A DNA stretch of 64,000 bases from assembly GCA_024693505.1 (NCBI GenBank), contig JAILKU010000022.1:41197-105196 (forward strand), read 5' to 3'. The position numbers and the translations under genes are program-made. Numbering within the stretch: position 1 is the stretch's first letter; each line of letters starts with the position of its first letter. Positions 1 to 8,815 of this stretch are shown in pieces. This DNA is from Bacteroidaceae bacterium. Its GTDB lineage: Bacteria; Bacteroidota; Bacteroidia; Bacteroidales; Bacteroidaceae. Under the pieces are notes generated by a model. That model was not told where the DNA came from. It was given only the letters and a program-made list of their open reading frames with translations, and did no database searches.

Positions 1-1
1 G

Positions 2-124
2 GCTAAATATATGCTGCCCCTGGCTGAACAGGCTATGGCTCGCCAAGAGTTCCAGGACGTAGCCTACTTTGAACCCTTCTACCTAAAGGAATTTATCGCA
101 ACAAAGGCTAAAAATCTTATTTGA
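2..124 (+). CDS. tsaB: tRNA threonylcarbamoyladenosine biosynthesis protein TsaB, C-terminal fragment (5' end outside window)
   Basis: Open frame from window edge: AKYMLPLAEQAMARQEFQDVAYFEPFYLKEFIATKAKNLI*; matches the remembered C-terminus of Bacteroidales TsaB. Confidence 0.65.
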   Translation, partial: AKYMLPLAEQAMARQEFQDVAYFEPFYLKEFIATKAKNLI

Positions 125-126
125 AT

Positions 127-723
127 ATGCAATATAACACTCAAAAGAACAAACTGATTATGCCCGAATACGGGCGCGGAGTACAGGACATGGTAGAACT
201 GGCCATTACCCTGCCCGACCGACAGCAGCGCCAAGTGTGCGCCAATGCTATTGTAACCGTAATGTCCAGGATACAGCCTGAGCAGGCCGGACAGTCCGAC
301 TACCAACATAAACTTTGGAACCATCTGGCCCGCATCTCACGCTACAGGTTGGATATTGACTACCCTGTAGAAATCGTTACCGAAGAGGAGGCGATGGCCC
401 ATCCTGCCCCACTGCACTATCCGATGAAGAAGATTTCGCGCAAGCACTACGGTTCTCTGGTGGAGAGCGCGCTGAAATATGCCCAGACACTGCCCGAAGG
501 ACTGGAGCGTGAAACTCTTGTGCAGATGACGGCAAACCAGATGAAGCAGAACCTGTTCGTCTGGAACAGGGACTCGATGGATGAAGAACTGGTGGCACAG
601 GACATTGAACGCTACACCAAGGGCGAGATAAGCCTCGACCTGGACAACTTCCACTTTGCACCTGTCGGAATGCCATCCGCCCAGCAGCTTTCAGGCAACA
701 GTAAGCGAAAGAAGAAGAAATAG
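127..723 (+). CDS. DUF4290 domain-containing protein
   Basis: MQYNTQKNKLIMPEYGRGVQDMVELAITLPDR..., recognisable DUF4290 N-terminus; ATG at 127 preferred over TTG at 121. Confidence 0.8.
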   Translation: MQYNTQKNKLIMPEYGRGVQDMVELAITLPDRQQRQVCANAIVTVMSRIQPEQAGQSDYQHKLWNHLARISRYRLDIDYPVEIVTEEEAMAHPAPLHYPMKKISRKHYGSLVESALKYAQTLPEGLERETLVQMTANQMKQNLFVWNRDSMDEELVAQDIERYTKGEISLDLDNFHFAPVGMPSAQQLSGNSKRKKKK

Positions 724-742
724 TCAGAAAAGGAAACGAGGA

Positions 743-2050
743 ATGGCTTCATTTATCATAGAGGGTGGACACCGTTTATCGGGCGAAATAGTACCGCAGG
801 GCGCAAAGAACGAAGCCCTGCAGGTCCTCTGTGCCACGCTGCTCACCGACGAGTCTGTCAGGATAACGAACCTGCCGGACATAGCAGACGTGAACAACCA
901 GATACGCCTGCTGCAGGATTTGGGCGTCCGCGTTCAACGCAACGCTCCCGGCGACTATACCTTTCAGGCAGACAGAATCAGTTCGGACTTCCTGCAGAAC
1001 GAGGCGTTCGTGCTCCATTGTGCCAGTCTCCGAGGCAGTGTGATGCTGGCTGGCCCTATGCTTGCCCGTTTCGGCAAGGCCGTTGTGGCAAAGCCAGGTG
1101 GTGACCAGATAGGGCGTCGCAGGCTCGACACTCACTTCCAGGGGCTCCAGACATTGGGAGGAGACTTCCGCTATGACCCTGAAACAAGTCTTTTTACCAT
1201 TACGGCCGAAAGGCTGCGCGGTGCCTATATGCTGCTGGACGAAGCCTCTGTGACGGGAACGGCCAACATCGTCATGGCCTCTGTGCTTGCCGAAGGTACC
1301 ACTACCATCTACAATGCAGCTTGCGAACCATACGTTCAGCAGCTCTGCAGGATGCTCAACCGCATGGGGGCAAGGATACAGGGCATCGGCAGCAACCTCC
1401 TCACCATCGAAGGCGTATCGTCGTTGCATGGTACGGAGCATACCGTCCTGCCCGATATGATCGAGGTGGGTTCCTTCATCGGAATGGCGGCAATGGTAGG
1501 AGACGGCATACGAATCCCCCAGGTGTCCTATGACCAGCTGGGCATCATTCCCGATACGTTCCGCCGCTTGGGCATCCAGGTGATGCGCGAGGGTGACGAT
1601 ATCTTCGTGCCCCGGCAGGACCACTACGAGATAGAGTCTTTCATCGACGGTTCCTTCATGACACTGGCTGATGCACCTTGGCCGGGACTGACTCCCGACT
1701 TGCTGAGTGTCCTGCTCGTGGTCAGTACGCAGGCCAAAGGCTCTGTCCTCATCCACCAGAAGATGTTCGAGAGCCGTCTGTTTTTCGTGGATAAGCTGAT
1801 CGACATGGGGGCCCAGATCATCCTTTGCGACCCGCATCGGGCTGTCGTAGTAGGACACGACCACCAGCGCCAGCTTCACGGAGGCAGGATGACAAGTCCG
1901 GACATCCGAGCCGGTATCGCCCTGCTCATTGCTGCAATGAGTGCCGAGGGCAGGAGTCAGATCGACAATATCGGGCAGATAGACCGCGGATATCAGAACA
2001 TCGAGCAGAGACTTAATGCCATTGGGGCCAGAATAAGACGAATTGAATGA
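743..2050 (+). CDS. murA: UDP-N-acetylglucosamine 1-carboxyvinyltransferase
   Basis: MASFIIEGGHRLSGEIVPQGAKNEALQVLCATLL...; start moved from 656 to 743 to fit the conserved N-terminus. Confidence 0.92.
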   Translation: MASFIIEGGHRLSGEIVPQGAKNEALQVLCATLLTDESVRITNLPDIADVNNQIRLLQDLGVRVQRNAPGDYTFQADRISSDFLQNEAFVLHCASLRGSVMLAGPMLARFGKAVVAKPGGDQIGRRRLDTHFQGLQTLGGDFRYDPETSLFTITAERLRGAYMLLDEASVTGTANIVMASVLAEGTTTIYNAACEPYVQQLCRMLNRMGARIQGIGSNLLTIEGVSSLHGTEHTVLPDMIEVGSFIGMAAMVGDGIRIPQVSYDQLGIIPDTFRRLGIQVMREGDDIFVPRQDHYEIESFIDGSFMTLADAPWPGLTPDLLSVLLVVSTQAKGSVLIHQKMFESRLFFVDKLIDMGAQIILCDPHRAVVVGHDHQRQLHGGRMTSPDIRAGIALLIAAMSAEGRSQIDNIGQIDRGYQNIEQRLNAIGARIRRIE

Positions 2051-2559
2051 TTGCAGAAGACAAAGTATATAAGATAGGACGAATCACCCACACTCACGGC
2101 GTTAAGGGTGAAGTGGCCATGACTTTCATCGACGATGTCTGGGACCGGGCAGAGGCGGAGTATCTCATACTGCGCATCGAGGGCATCCTCGTGCCTTTCT
2201 TCATGGATGAATACCGTTTCCGCTCAGATACGACGGCCCTGATTAAATTCCAGGACTATGATTCAGCCGATGCCGCCCGCGAATTGTGTGGCGCAGATGT
2301 GTACTTTCCCCACGACCTCACTCCGCAGGAGAGAGAGGATGAAGAATACGCCTGGCGCTACTTCACCGGCTTCCGTCTGGTGGCAGAGGGCTACGGCGAA
2401 CTGGGCACAATCGACTTCGTGGACGAGAGTACCCAGAACGTGCTCTTCAACGTCGGCCATCATCTGATACCCGCAGCGGAAGAGTTCATAAGGGACATCG
2501 ACCATCAGAACAGGGTTATCACCATGACTTTGCCGGACGGTTTGCTGGAGCTTAACTAG
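2047..2559 (+). CDS. rimM: 16S rRNA processing protein RimM
   Basis: KIGRITHTHGVKGEVAMTFIDD...; ATGA overlap with murA stop. Confidence 0.9.
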   Translation: MIAEDKVYKIGRITHTHGVKGEVAMTFIDDVWDRAEAEYLILRIEGILVPFFMDEYRFRSDTTALIKFQDYDSADAARELCGADVYFPHDLTPQEREDEEYAWRYFTGFRLVAEGYGELGTIDFVDESTQNVLFNVGHHLIPAAEEFIRDIDHQNRVITMTLPDGLLELN

Positions 2560-2580
2560 CGCAAATTTGAATATTAAGGA

Positions 2581-3762
2581 ATGAAAAGAAATAAAGAAGA
2601 TAACGAAAGACAGAGAAAAAGGGTTTGCATACTGGGTTCCACCGGCAGTATCGGCACCCAGGCCCTGCAGGTCATCGAGTCGCACGCCGACTTGTTCGAG
2701 GCATATGTCCTGACAGCCAACACGCAGGCCGACCTGCTGATTCAGCAGGCCCGCCAGTTCCAGCCCTGCTGTGTGGTCATTGCCGACGAGAGCCGCTACG
2801 ATTATGTCCGCGAGGCGCTTTCCGACGAACCTATTCAGGTTTATGCAGGAGCCGATGCGCTGTGCCAGGTGGTGCAGATGGAGCCGGTCGATATCGTGCT
2901 GACGGCTTTGGTGGGCTTCTCAGGCCTCCGCCCTACCATCAGTGCCATAAAGGCCCGCAAGCCCATTGCCCTGGCCAATAAGGAGACGCTGGTGGTGGCC
3001 GGCGAGCTGATAACCCGCCTTTGCATAGAGAACAATGTCCCCATTCTGCCGGTTGACAGCGAGCACAGTGCCATCTTCCAGAGCCTGATGGGCGAGTGCA
3101 GTCCCATCGAAAAGATTATCCTGACGGCCAGCGGAGGTCCCTTCCGCACCTTCAGCCACGAGCAGTTGCGCTCCGTTACGCCCGCTATGGCCCTGAAGCA
3201 TCCCAACTGGGATATGGGCGCCAAGATAACCATCGACAGCGCCAGTATGATGAACAAAGGCTTCGAGGTGATCGAGGCCCGCTGGCTGTTCGATGTGGCG
3301 CCTCAGCAGATTCAGGTGGTCGTGCATCCGCAGAGCATCATCCACAGTGCTGTCGAGTTTCAGGACGGTGCCGTGAAGGCCCAGCTGGGAATGCCCGATA
3401 TGCGCGTCCCCATTCAGCTGGCTCTTTCCTATCCCGAACGGTTGCCAAGCGACTTCCCGCGCATAGACTGGTGGCAGATGAAGGACCTCACCTTCGAGCG
3501 TCCGGACGTTGAGAAGTTCCGCTGCCTTCAGATGGCCTACGAGGCTATTCGTCTGGGAGGCAATGCAGCCTGTGTGGTGAACGCGGCCAACGAGGTGGCC
3601 AACCTGGCTTTCCGCCAGGAGAAGTGCGCCTTCCTGCAGATGGCCGAGGTCATTGAGCAGTCGCTGCAGCGCGTGCCGCACATTGAGTCGCCCTCCCTGG
3701 AGGACTATCTGGCTTGCGATGCGGAAACCAGGCGAGTGGCCCTGGAGATGATTAATAGTTAA
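2581..3762 (+). CDS. dxr: 1-deoxy-D-xylulose-5-phosphate reductoisomerase
   Basis: RVCILGSTGSIGTQALQVIE..., ALANKETLVVAGE, PVDSEHSAIFQ motifs. Confidence 0.95.
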   Translation: MKRNKEDNERQRKRVCILGSTGSIGTQALQVIESHADLFEAYVLTANTQADLLIQQARQFQPCCVVIADESRYDYVREALSDEPIQVYAGADALCQVVQMEPVDIVLTALVGFSGLRPTISAIKARKPIALANKETLVVAGELITRLCIENNVPILPVDSEHSAIFQSLMGECSPIEKIILTASGGPFRTFSHEQLRSVTPAMALKHPNWDMGAKITIDSASMMNKGFEVIEARWLFDVAPQQIQVVVHPQSIIHSAVEFQDGAVKAQLGMPDMRVPIQLALSYPERLPSDFPRIDWWQMKDLTFERPDVEKFRCLQMAYEAIRLGGNAACVVNAANEVANLAFRQEKCAFLQMAEVIEQSLQRVPHIESPSLEDYLACDAETRRVALEMINS

Positions 3763-3788
3763 TAAGTACAAACTGGTAAATATCATTT

Positions 3789-5213
3789 ATGAATATAGTC
3801 TTGATTAAAGCCCTGCAGCTGCTGTGCTGCCTTAGCCTCCTGGTTATATTGCACGAGGGAGGACACTTTGGATTTTCGAAGCTTTTCCGCGTTAAGGTGG
3901 AGAAGTTCTATATGTTCTTCAACCCCTATTTCCATCTGTTCAGCACGCGCGACAAGTGGTTCACCCGCCTGTTCCCCTACTTCTCGAAGAACGAGACGGA
4001 ATACGGTATCGGCTGGGTGCCCCTGGGCGGTTACGTAAAGATAGCCGGTATGATAGACGAGAGTATGGACACCGAGCAGATGAAGCAGCCGGCCAAGCCC
4101 GACGAGTTCCGTTCGCAGAGTGTATGGAAACGCTTCCTCATCATGTTCGGCGGCGTGCTGATGAACCTGCTTACGGCTTGGTTCATCTATAGCGCAGTCA
4201 TGTTCACCTGGGGCCGCGACTATCTGCCGATAGAGAGCATCGGGAAAGGCTTCCAGTTCAACGAGCATGCCCAGCAGCTGGGATTCCGCAACGGCGATAT
4301 CCCCGTCGCTGCCGACGGCAAGGCCATCAGCGAGTGGTCCGCCTCGGTGTTCCGCACCCTGTCAAATGCTAAGCGGATCACCGTATTGCGCGGAACGGAG
4401 CGGGTGGACATCAATCTGGACGAGAAGCTGAACATGCTCACCATCCTGCAGGAGGTGCCGCCCTTTATGAGCATCTACTCGCCCGCCGTCATCGACTCCG
4501 TGCTCCCCACCGGGGCAATGGCCCAGGCCGGAGCCCGCAAGGGTGACCGCCTGCTGGCTATAGAAGGTACGCGCATTGAGACCTGGACCGACTTCGACAG
4601 CCTGATGCAGCGCCGCGCCGACGTCCTGGACATGCCGAACTGCTCGCATGCCGACAGCATCCGGCTCCGCAGCATGAACGTGGTCTTCGGCAGCGCCGAC
4701 GGCCTGCGCAGGGACACCGCCCTGCTGCAGCTCGACGAGAACTACATGCTGGGCATCGTCAAGATGTTCCCCACCAAGCAGTACGAGGCGCAGTTCAAGC
4801 ATCAGGACTACAGCCTGCTCTCCTGCATACCGGCCGGCCTGAAGAAGGGATGGGACACCCTGAGCGGCTACGTCAACGACCTTAAGTACGTGGCCAGTGC
4901 CGACGGAGCCAAGTCGGTGGGTTCGTTCATCACCATCGGCAACATCTTCCCCTCGGCTTGGGACTGGTATCAGTTCTGGATGCTCACAGCCTTCATCAGC
5001 ATCATCCTGGCCGTCATGAACATCCTGCCCATCCCGGGCCTCGACGGCGGCCACATCGCCATCCTGCTCTACGAGGCAGTGACGGGCCGCCAGCCCAGCG
5101 ACCGCTTCATGGAGTGGGCCGAGAAGGTGGGCATCTTCATTCTCTGTGCCCTGATGCTCCTGGCTTTCAGCAATGACATCAGGAACTTCGTCTTGCCCCT
5201 GTTTGGACTTTAG
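3789..5213 (+). CDS. rseP: RIP metalloprotease RseP (site-2 protease family)
   Basis: LLVILHEGGHFGFSK (HExxH-like HEGGH), C-terminal NILPIPGLDGGHI. Confidence 0.92.
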   Translation: MNIVLIKALQLLCCLSLLVILHEGGHFGFSKLFRVKVEKFYMFFNPYFHLFSTRDKWFTRLFPYFSKNETEYGIGWVPLGGYVKIAGMIDESMDTEQMKQPAKPDEFRSQSVWKRFLIMFGGVLMNLLTAWFIYSAVMFTWGRDYLPIESIGKGFQFNEHAQQLGFRNGDIPVAADGKAISEWSASVFRTLSNAKRITVLRGTERVDINLDEKLNMLTILQEVPPFMSIYSPAVIDSVLPTGAMAQAGARKGDRLLAIEGTRIETWTDFDSLMQRRADVLDMPNCSHADSIRLRSMNVVFGSADGLRRDTALLQLDENYMLGIVKMFPTKQYEAQFKHQDYSLLSCIPAGLKKGWDTLSGYVNDLKYVASADGAKSVGSFITIGNIFPSAWDWYQFWMLTAFISIILAVMNILPIPGLDGGHIAILLYEAVTGRQPSDRFMEWAEKVGIFILCALMLLAFSNDIRNFVLPLFGL

Positions 5214-5218
5214 GCAAT

Positions 5219-5520
5219 TCATAATTCATAATTCATAATTGAAATCCATTTGTCCTATTATGAATTGTGAATTATGAACTCCTGGAGCAGCGAGTGGAAA
5301 TCAAGCTTGCTTGAATTTTCCCGAACCGAGAGAGCAGCGAGCGGAGAGTCATGCTTGCATGAACTATCCCGAAGGCTGCGATTAAGCGAGAGGAGAGCCA
5401 AACTTGTTTGAGCTATCCCGAGCGGAAGCAGGCTCGATGCAATCAACCGCGTTCGAGGAAGACAATAAGTCAGTCGTGACAGGAGTCGACCGAAGGTCAA
5501 TTATGAATTAAATATAAATT
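5219..5520. repeat. Composite intergenic repeat: AATTCATAATT iterations, three ~48-bp units with CTTG-loop hairpins, and GAGTCGACCGAAGGTCAA segment
   Basis: Hairpins TCAAG-CTTG-CTTGA (5301-5314), TCATG-CTTG-CATGA (5349-5362), CAAA-CTTG-TTTG (5399-5410); related segments at 7.4 and 12.5 kb. Confidence 0.85.
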
Positions 5521-5528
5521 TTGAATTA

Positions 5529-5888
5529 ATGAACTCAGTTCTATTTGGTATGTCAAAAAAGGTATTACTTGCCCTTGCTCTGATGGGCCTCGCAGCCTGC
5601 AGTTCGGGCAACAAAGAGGAACAACTGGCTTCCCGTATGCTGGGCGACGCACGTTTCGCCCTGCGCCACGGACATTACGATGAGGCGCGAGACAGCATCC
5701 TGTCCATGCGCCGTCAGCATCCCACGGCTCTCCAGGCACGCCGCCAGGCCATTCTCCTGCTCGACAGCATCGAGATGGCTGCTGCTGCCGACAGCCTCAA
5801 GCAAGCCGAGGGACCCGAATGGGAGCGCCTGGACATGAAGGTGAAGTTCTTTGAACGCAAGTTGCAGGAAGACGCAAAGAAGAATTAG
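5529..5888 (+). CDS. Small predicted lipoprotein (hypothetical)
   Basis: MSKKVLLALALMGLAACSSGNKEEQ... lipobox LAAC; ATG at 5550 is an alternative start. Confidence 0.7.
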   Translation: MNSVLFGMSKKVLLALALMGLAACSSGNKEEQLASRMLGDARFALRHGHYDEARDSILSMRRQHPTALQARRQAILLLDSIEMAAAADSLKQAEGPEWERLDMKVKFFERKLQEDAKKN

Positions 5889-5906
5889 GAGACAGGCGTT
5901 TTTGAG

Positions 5907-7373
5907 ATGAGAAGTATTACGCAGGAAGAGATGAGGCAATTGCTGTCCGCGCCGCTGTTCCACCAGATAGGGCAGACAGCCGACGAGATGGGCGTGGAAT
6001 GCTATGTCGTGGGCGGCTATGTGCGCGACCTCTTCCTCGAGCGCCCCTCTAAGGACATTGACTGTGTCGTCGTGGGCTCCGGAATCCGCGTGGCTGAAGC
6101 CCTTAAGGAGCGGCTGGGCAGCAAGGCACATCTGAGCGTGTTCCGCAACTTCGGCACCGCACAGCTGAAGTTCGGAGGCACCGAGGTCGAATTCGTCGGC
6201 GCCCGCCGCGAGAGCTACAGCCACGACAGCCGCAAGCCTGTCGTGGAGGACGGCACACTGGAGGACGACCTCGACCGCCGCGACTTCACCATCAATGCAC
6301 TGGCCGTATGCCTCAATCAGTCGCGCTACGGCGAGCTCATCGACCGCTTCGACGGCCTTCTCGACCTCGAGGACGGCATCATCGCCACACCCCTCGACCC
6401 CGACATCACCTTCAGCGACGACCCCCTGCGCATGATGCGCTGCATACGCTTTGCCACCCAGCTCAGGTTCCAGATCGAGGACGAGACGCAGGAGGCACTG
6501 GGCAGGAATGCCGAGCGCATAAAGATCATCTCCCGCGAACGCATTGCCGACGAGCTCAACAAAATCATGCTCAGCCCCATCCCCAGCATAGGCTTCATCG
6601 AGATGCAGCGCTGCGGCCTGCTCAGCCTGATACTGCCCGAGATTGCCGCCCTCGAGGGCGTCGAGGTCCGCCAGGGACGCGCCCACAAGGACAACTTCTA
6701 CCATACGCTCGAGGTGCTCGATAACGTGGCCCGAGCCCAGGACGGCACCGATGCCGACGACGAGAAGAGGCTATGGCTGCGCTGGGCGGCACTGCTCCAC
6801 GACATCGGCAAGCCGCGCACCAAGCGATGGGAGAACGCAGGTGGCTGGACATTCCACAACCACAACTACGTGGGCCGCAAGATGGTGGCTCCGCTGTTCC
6901 GCCGCATGAAACTGCCGCTGGACGAGCGACTGGCATACGTCGAGAAGCTCGTCGACCTGCACATGCGACCCATCGTCATTGCCGATGATGTGGTCACCGA
7001 CTCCGCCGTCCGCCGCCTCCTCTTCGAGGCCGGGGAGGACATCGACGACCTGATGATGCTCTGCGAAGCCGACATAACCAGCAAGAACCAGCAGCGCAAA
7101 CGACAGTTCCTCGACAACTTCCGCATGGTGCGCGAGAAGCTGGCCGACCTGCAGGCGCGCGACAACTACCGCACCTGGACCAACCCCGTCACGGGCGAGG
7201 AGATCATGCAGACCCTCGGCCTACCACCCTGCCGCCAGATCGGCATACTGAAGCAGGCCGTCAAGGACGCCATCTGGGACAGCCTCATCCCCAACGATCA
7301 CGATGCCGCCTTCGAATATATGATGAAGAAAGCCGAAGAGATGGGACTCCTGAGTTCAATTCATAATTCATAA
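5907..7373 (+). CDS. cca: CCA tRNA nucleotidyltransferase with HD domain
   Basis: VVGGYVRDLFLERPSKDIDCVV, RRDFTINALAV, LLHDIGKP motifs. Confidence 0.9.
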   Translation: MRSITQEEMRQLLSAPLFHQIGQTADEMGVECYVVGGYVRDLFLERPSKDIDCVVVGSGIRVAEALKERLGSKAHLSVFRNFGTAQLKFGGTEVEFVGARRESYSHDSRKPVVEDGTLEDDLDRRDFTINALAVCLNQSRYGELIDRFDGLLDLEDGIIATPLDPDITFSDDPLRMMRCIRFATQLRFQIEDETQEALGRNAERIKIISRERIADELNKIMLSPIPSIGFIEMQRCGLLSLILPEIAALEGVEVRQGRAHKDNFYHTLEVLDNVARAQDGTDADDEKRLWLRWAALLHDIGKPRTKRWENAGGWTFHNHNYVGRKMVAPLFRRMKLPLDERLAYVEKLVDLHMRPIVIADDVVTDSAVRRLLFEAGEDIDDLMMLCEADITSKNQQRKRQFLDNFRMVREKLADLQARDNYRTWTNPVTGEEIMQTLGLPPCRQIGILKQAVKDAIWDSLIPNDHDAAFEYMMKKAEEMGLLSSIHNS

Positions 7374-7540
7374 TTCATAATTCAAAATGCATAATGCATA
7401 ATTCAAAATTTGTAAATTCAAAATTCAAAAATGGGCTGCGCCTTGAACCTCTTGAACGTATGGAGCAGCGAGCGCCATTGAAAGCTTGCTTTCATTTGGC
7501 CTATTATGAATTGTGAATTATGAATTATGAATTAAATAAA
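7360..7540. repeat. Second copy of the AATTCATAATT / GGAGCAGCGAG / CTTG-hairpin composite repeat
   Basis: TGAAAG-CTTG-CTTTCA (7479-7494) and CATTTGGCCTATTATGAATTGTGAATTATGAA, near identical to 5247-5278. Confidence 0.8.
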
Positions 7541-7544
7541 GATT

Positions 7545-8207
7545 ATGAATTTCTACTTAAACGCAGTTCTATTTGATTTCGACGGCACCCTGGTGGACAC
7601 CGAGGGGCAGTACACCGCATTTTGGGCCGGGGTGGGGAAGGAGTACCTGCCCGACATCCCCGACTTTGCGCAGCTCATAAAGGGGAATACACTCAGGAAG
7701 ATGTACGACACCTACTTCCGCGGCTTCAGCCGGGAACGCCTCAACCGGCTCGACGAGCTCCGGGCCGAGATGGAGCGCAACATGACCTTCCCCCTCATCC
7801 CTGGAGCCGAGGCCTTCGTCAGCGAACTGCATGAGAACGGCGTGCGCACCGCCATTGTCACCAGCTCCGACCGCAGCAAGATGGAGAATCCCTGGCGCAA
7901 GATACCGGCGTTCATGAGCCTCTTCGACGAGGTGCTCACCGCCGAGGACTTCCGCGAGTCCAAGCCCAGCCCCGAGCCCTACCTCACTGCCGCAGCCCGG
8001 CTCGGAGTGCCCACCACCCAGACCGTCATCTTCGAGGACGCCATTAACGGACTGCGCTCGGCATACGCAACGGGAATGCTGACCGTGGCACTCACTACCG
8101 AGAATCCGCCCGAGCTGGTAAAACCCCTCTCTCATCACTTCATCCCCGACTTCCGCGAAATGAATATCAGCCTGCTCGAACACTGGCTAAAGGCATTCAA
8201 CCTTTAA
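7545..8207 (+). CDS. HAD family phosphatase (beta-phosphoglucomutase-like)
   Basis: LFDFDGTLVDTEGQY, IVTSSDRSK, VIFEDAINGLRSA. Confidence 0.88.
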   Translation: MNFYLNAVLFDFDGTLVDTEGQYTAFWAGVGKEYLPDIPDFAQLIKGNTLRKMYDTYFRGFSRERLNRLDELRAEMERNMTFPLIPGAEAFVSELHENGVRTAIVTSSDRSKMENPWRKIPAFMSLFDEVLTAEDFRESKPSPEPYLTAAARLGVPTTQTVIFEDAINGLRSAYATGMLTVALTTENPPELVKPLSHHFIPDFREMNISLLEHWLKAFNL

Positions 8208-8232
8208 AACGGAAATTATGAATTGAACCAAA

Positions 8233-8260
8233 TGCAAAAATGCAAAAATGCAAAAAAAAA
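8233..8260. repeat. Tandem octamer TGCAAAAA array (left arm)
   Basis: tgcaaaaa x3 plus A-run; inverted counterpart at 8816-8846. Confidence 0.8.
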
Positions 8261-8270
8261 CGGAGCAAAT

Positions 8271-8340
8271 GTGCCATATCGTGCCTTATCGTGCCTTATC
8301 GCTCCATATCGTTCCATATCGCGCCGTATCGCTCCTCGCG
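8271..8340. repeat. Decamer tandem array 1 (GTGCCWTATC-type, 7 units)
   Basis: gtgccatatc gtgccttatc gtgccttatc gctccatatc gttccatatc gcgccgtatc gctcctcgcg, exact 10-bp period. Confidence 0.93.
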
Positions 8341-8354
8341 CAAAAAAACTGTTG

Positions 8355-8362
8355 TATCTTTG
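8355..8362 (+). promoter_or_regulatory. Bacteroidales -7 box TATCTTTG after decamer array 1
   Basis: CGCGCAAAA starts 8337, TATCTTTGCACC starts 8355 (18-bp offset); no clear -33 TTTG. Confidence 0.55.
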
Positions 8363-8380
8363 CACCGCGAATGAAGCAAT

Positions 8381-8470
8381 AACGTGCAATACCCTGCAAT
8401 ACCCTGCAGTACCCTGCAATATCGTGCAATATCGTGCAATACCCTGCAATACCCTGCAATACCCTGCATC
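8381..8470. repeat. Decamer tandem array 2 (ACCCTGCAAT / ATCGTGCAAT, 9 units)
   Basis: aacgtgcaat accctgcaat accctgcagt accctgcaat atcgtgcaat atcgtgcaat accctgcaat accctgcaat accctgcatc. Confidence 0.94.
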
Positions 8471-8487
8471 GCGCAAAATAAATGTTG

Positions 8488-8495
8488 TACCTTTG
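8488..8495 (+). promoter_or_regulatory. Bacteroidales -7 box TACCTTTG after decamer array 2
   Basis: CGCGCAAAA starts 8470, TACCTTTGCACC starts 8488 (same 18-bp offset as module 1). Confidence 0.6.
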
Positions 8496-8570
8496 CACCA
8501 GAAAAACGTGGACGGCGGCTCGACTTAGTCCGGACAACAACAGAGCTTCCCCACATACCCAACAAAGGTC

Positions 8571-8600
8571 GGTTACCATATAACCAGTGTTCTTTGACTT
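8571..8600 (+). other. Small hairpin GGTTA-CCATA-TAACC followed by boxA-like TGTTCTTTGACTT
   Basis: TGTTCTTTGA at 8588-8597 resembles boxA/rRNA-leader antitermination sequences; no CDS follows on this strand until 9663. Confidence 0.35.
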
Positions 8601-8636
8601 AATGTTACAAACAATACCTTTCAGCCGAAGGCGGCA

Positions 8637-8678
8637 GTAAATTTACCAGACCCGGGTGTAAATTTTACTAGACCCGCC
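8637..8678. repeat. Two-copy ~21-bp repeat GTAAATTTWACYAGACCCG
   Basis: gtaaatttaccagacccg ... gtaaattttactagacccgcc. Confidence 0.75.
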
Positions 8679-8720
8679 TCGCGTAAGAAAAGACCCTTCC
8701 CCAAGAAGACCCTCCCCCAG

Positions 8721-8746
8721 CCCCTCCCTTGTAGGGCGGGGAGGGG
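8721..8746. repeat. GC-rich palindromic repeat CCCCTCCCTTGTAGGGCGGGGAGGGG
   Basis: Same CTCCCTTGTAGGG family as at the xseA/xseB junction. Confidence 0.7.
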
Positions 8747-8815
8747 AATGCTGAGGAAGCTGGAGACGATAGGAGTAGGAATGGGCTGGCGCCGTTGCCA
8801 CTCTCTAACAAAATC

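Noticed and set aside
776-1879. Minus-strand ORF of 367 aa within murA, and similar antisense ORFs (5565-6704, 10725-11924, 12695-13978, 14194-15345, 34245-35456, 37707-38804)
   Set aside because: All lie opposite well-recognised genes and have no recognisable family features.
5258-5739. 80-aa minus-strand ORFs in the 5.2-5.7 kb region
   Set aside because: Translations of the repeat or antisense to the lipoprotein gene.
8271-8470. Decamer arrays as a CRISPR array
   Set aside because: Contiguous 10-bp units with no unique spacers, repeat far too short, and no cas genes.
8223-8579. ORFs over the decamer arrays (e.g. 101 aa + strand; 86-97 aa - strand, IARYC/LQGTAGY repeats)
   Set aside because: Low-complexity translations of the repeat (10-bp units read in rotating frames); no independent coding evidence.
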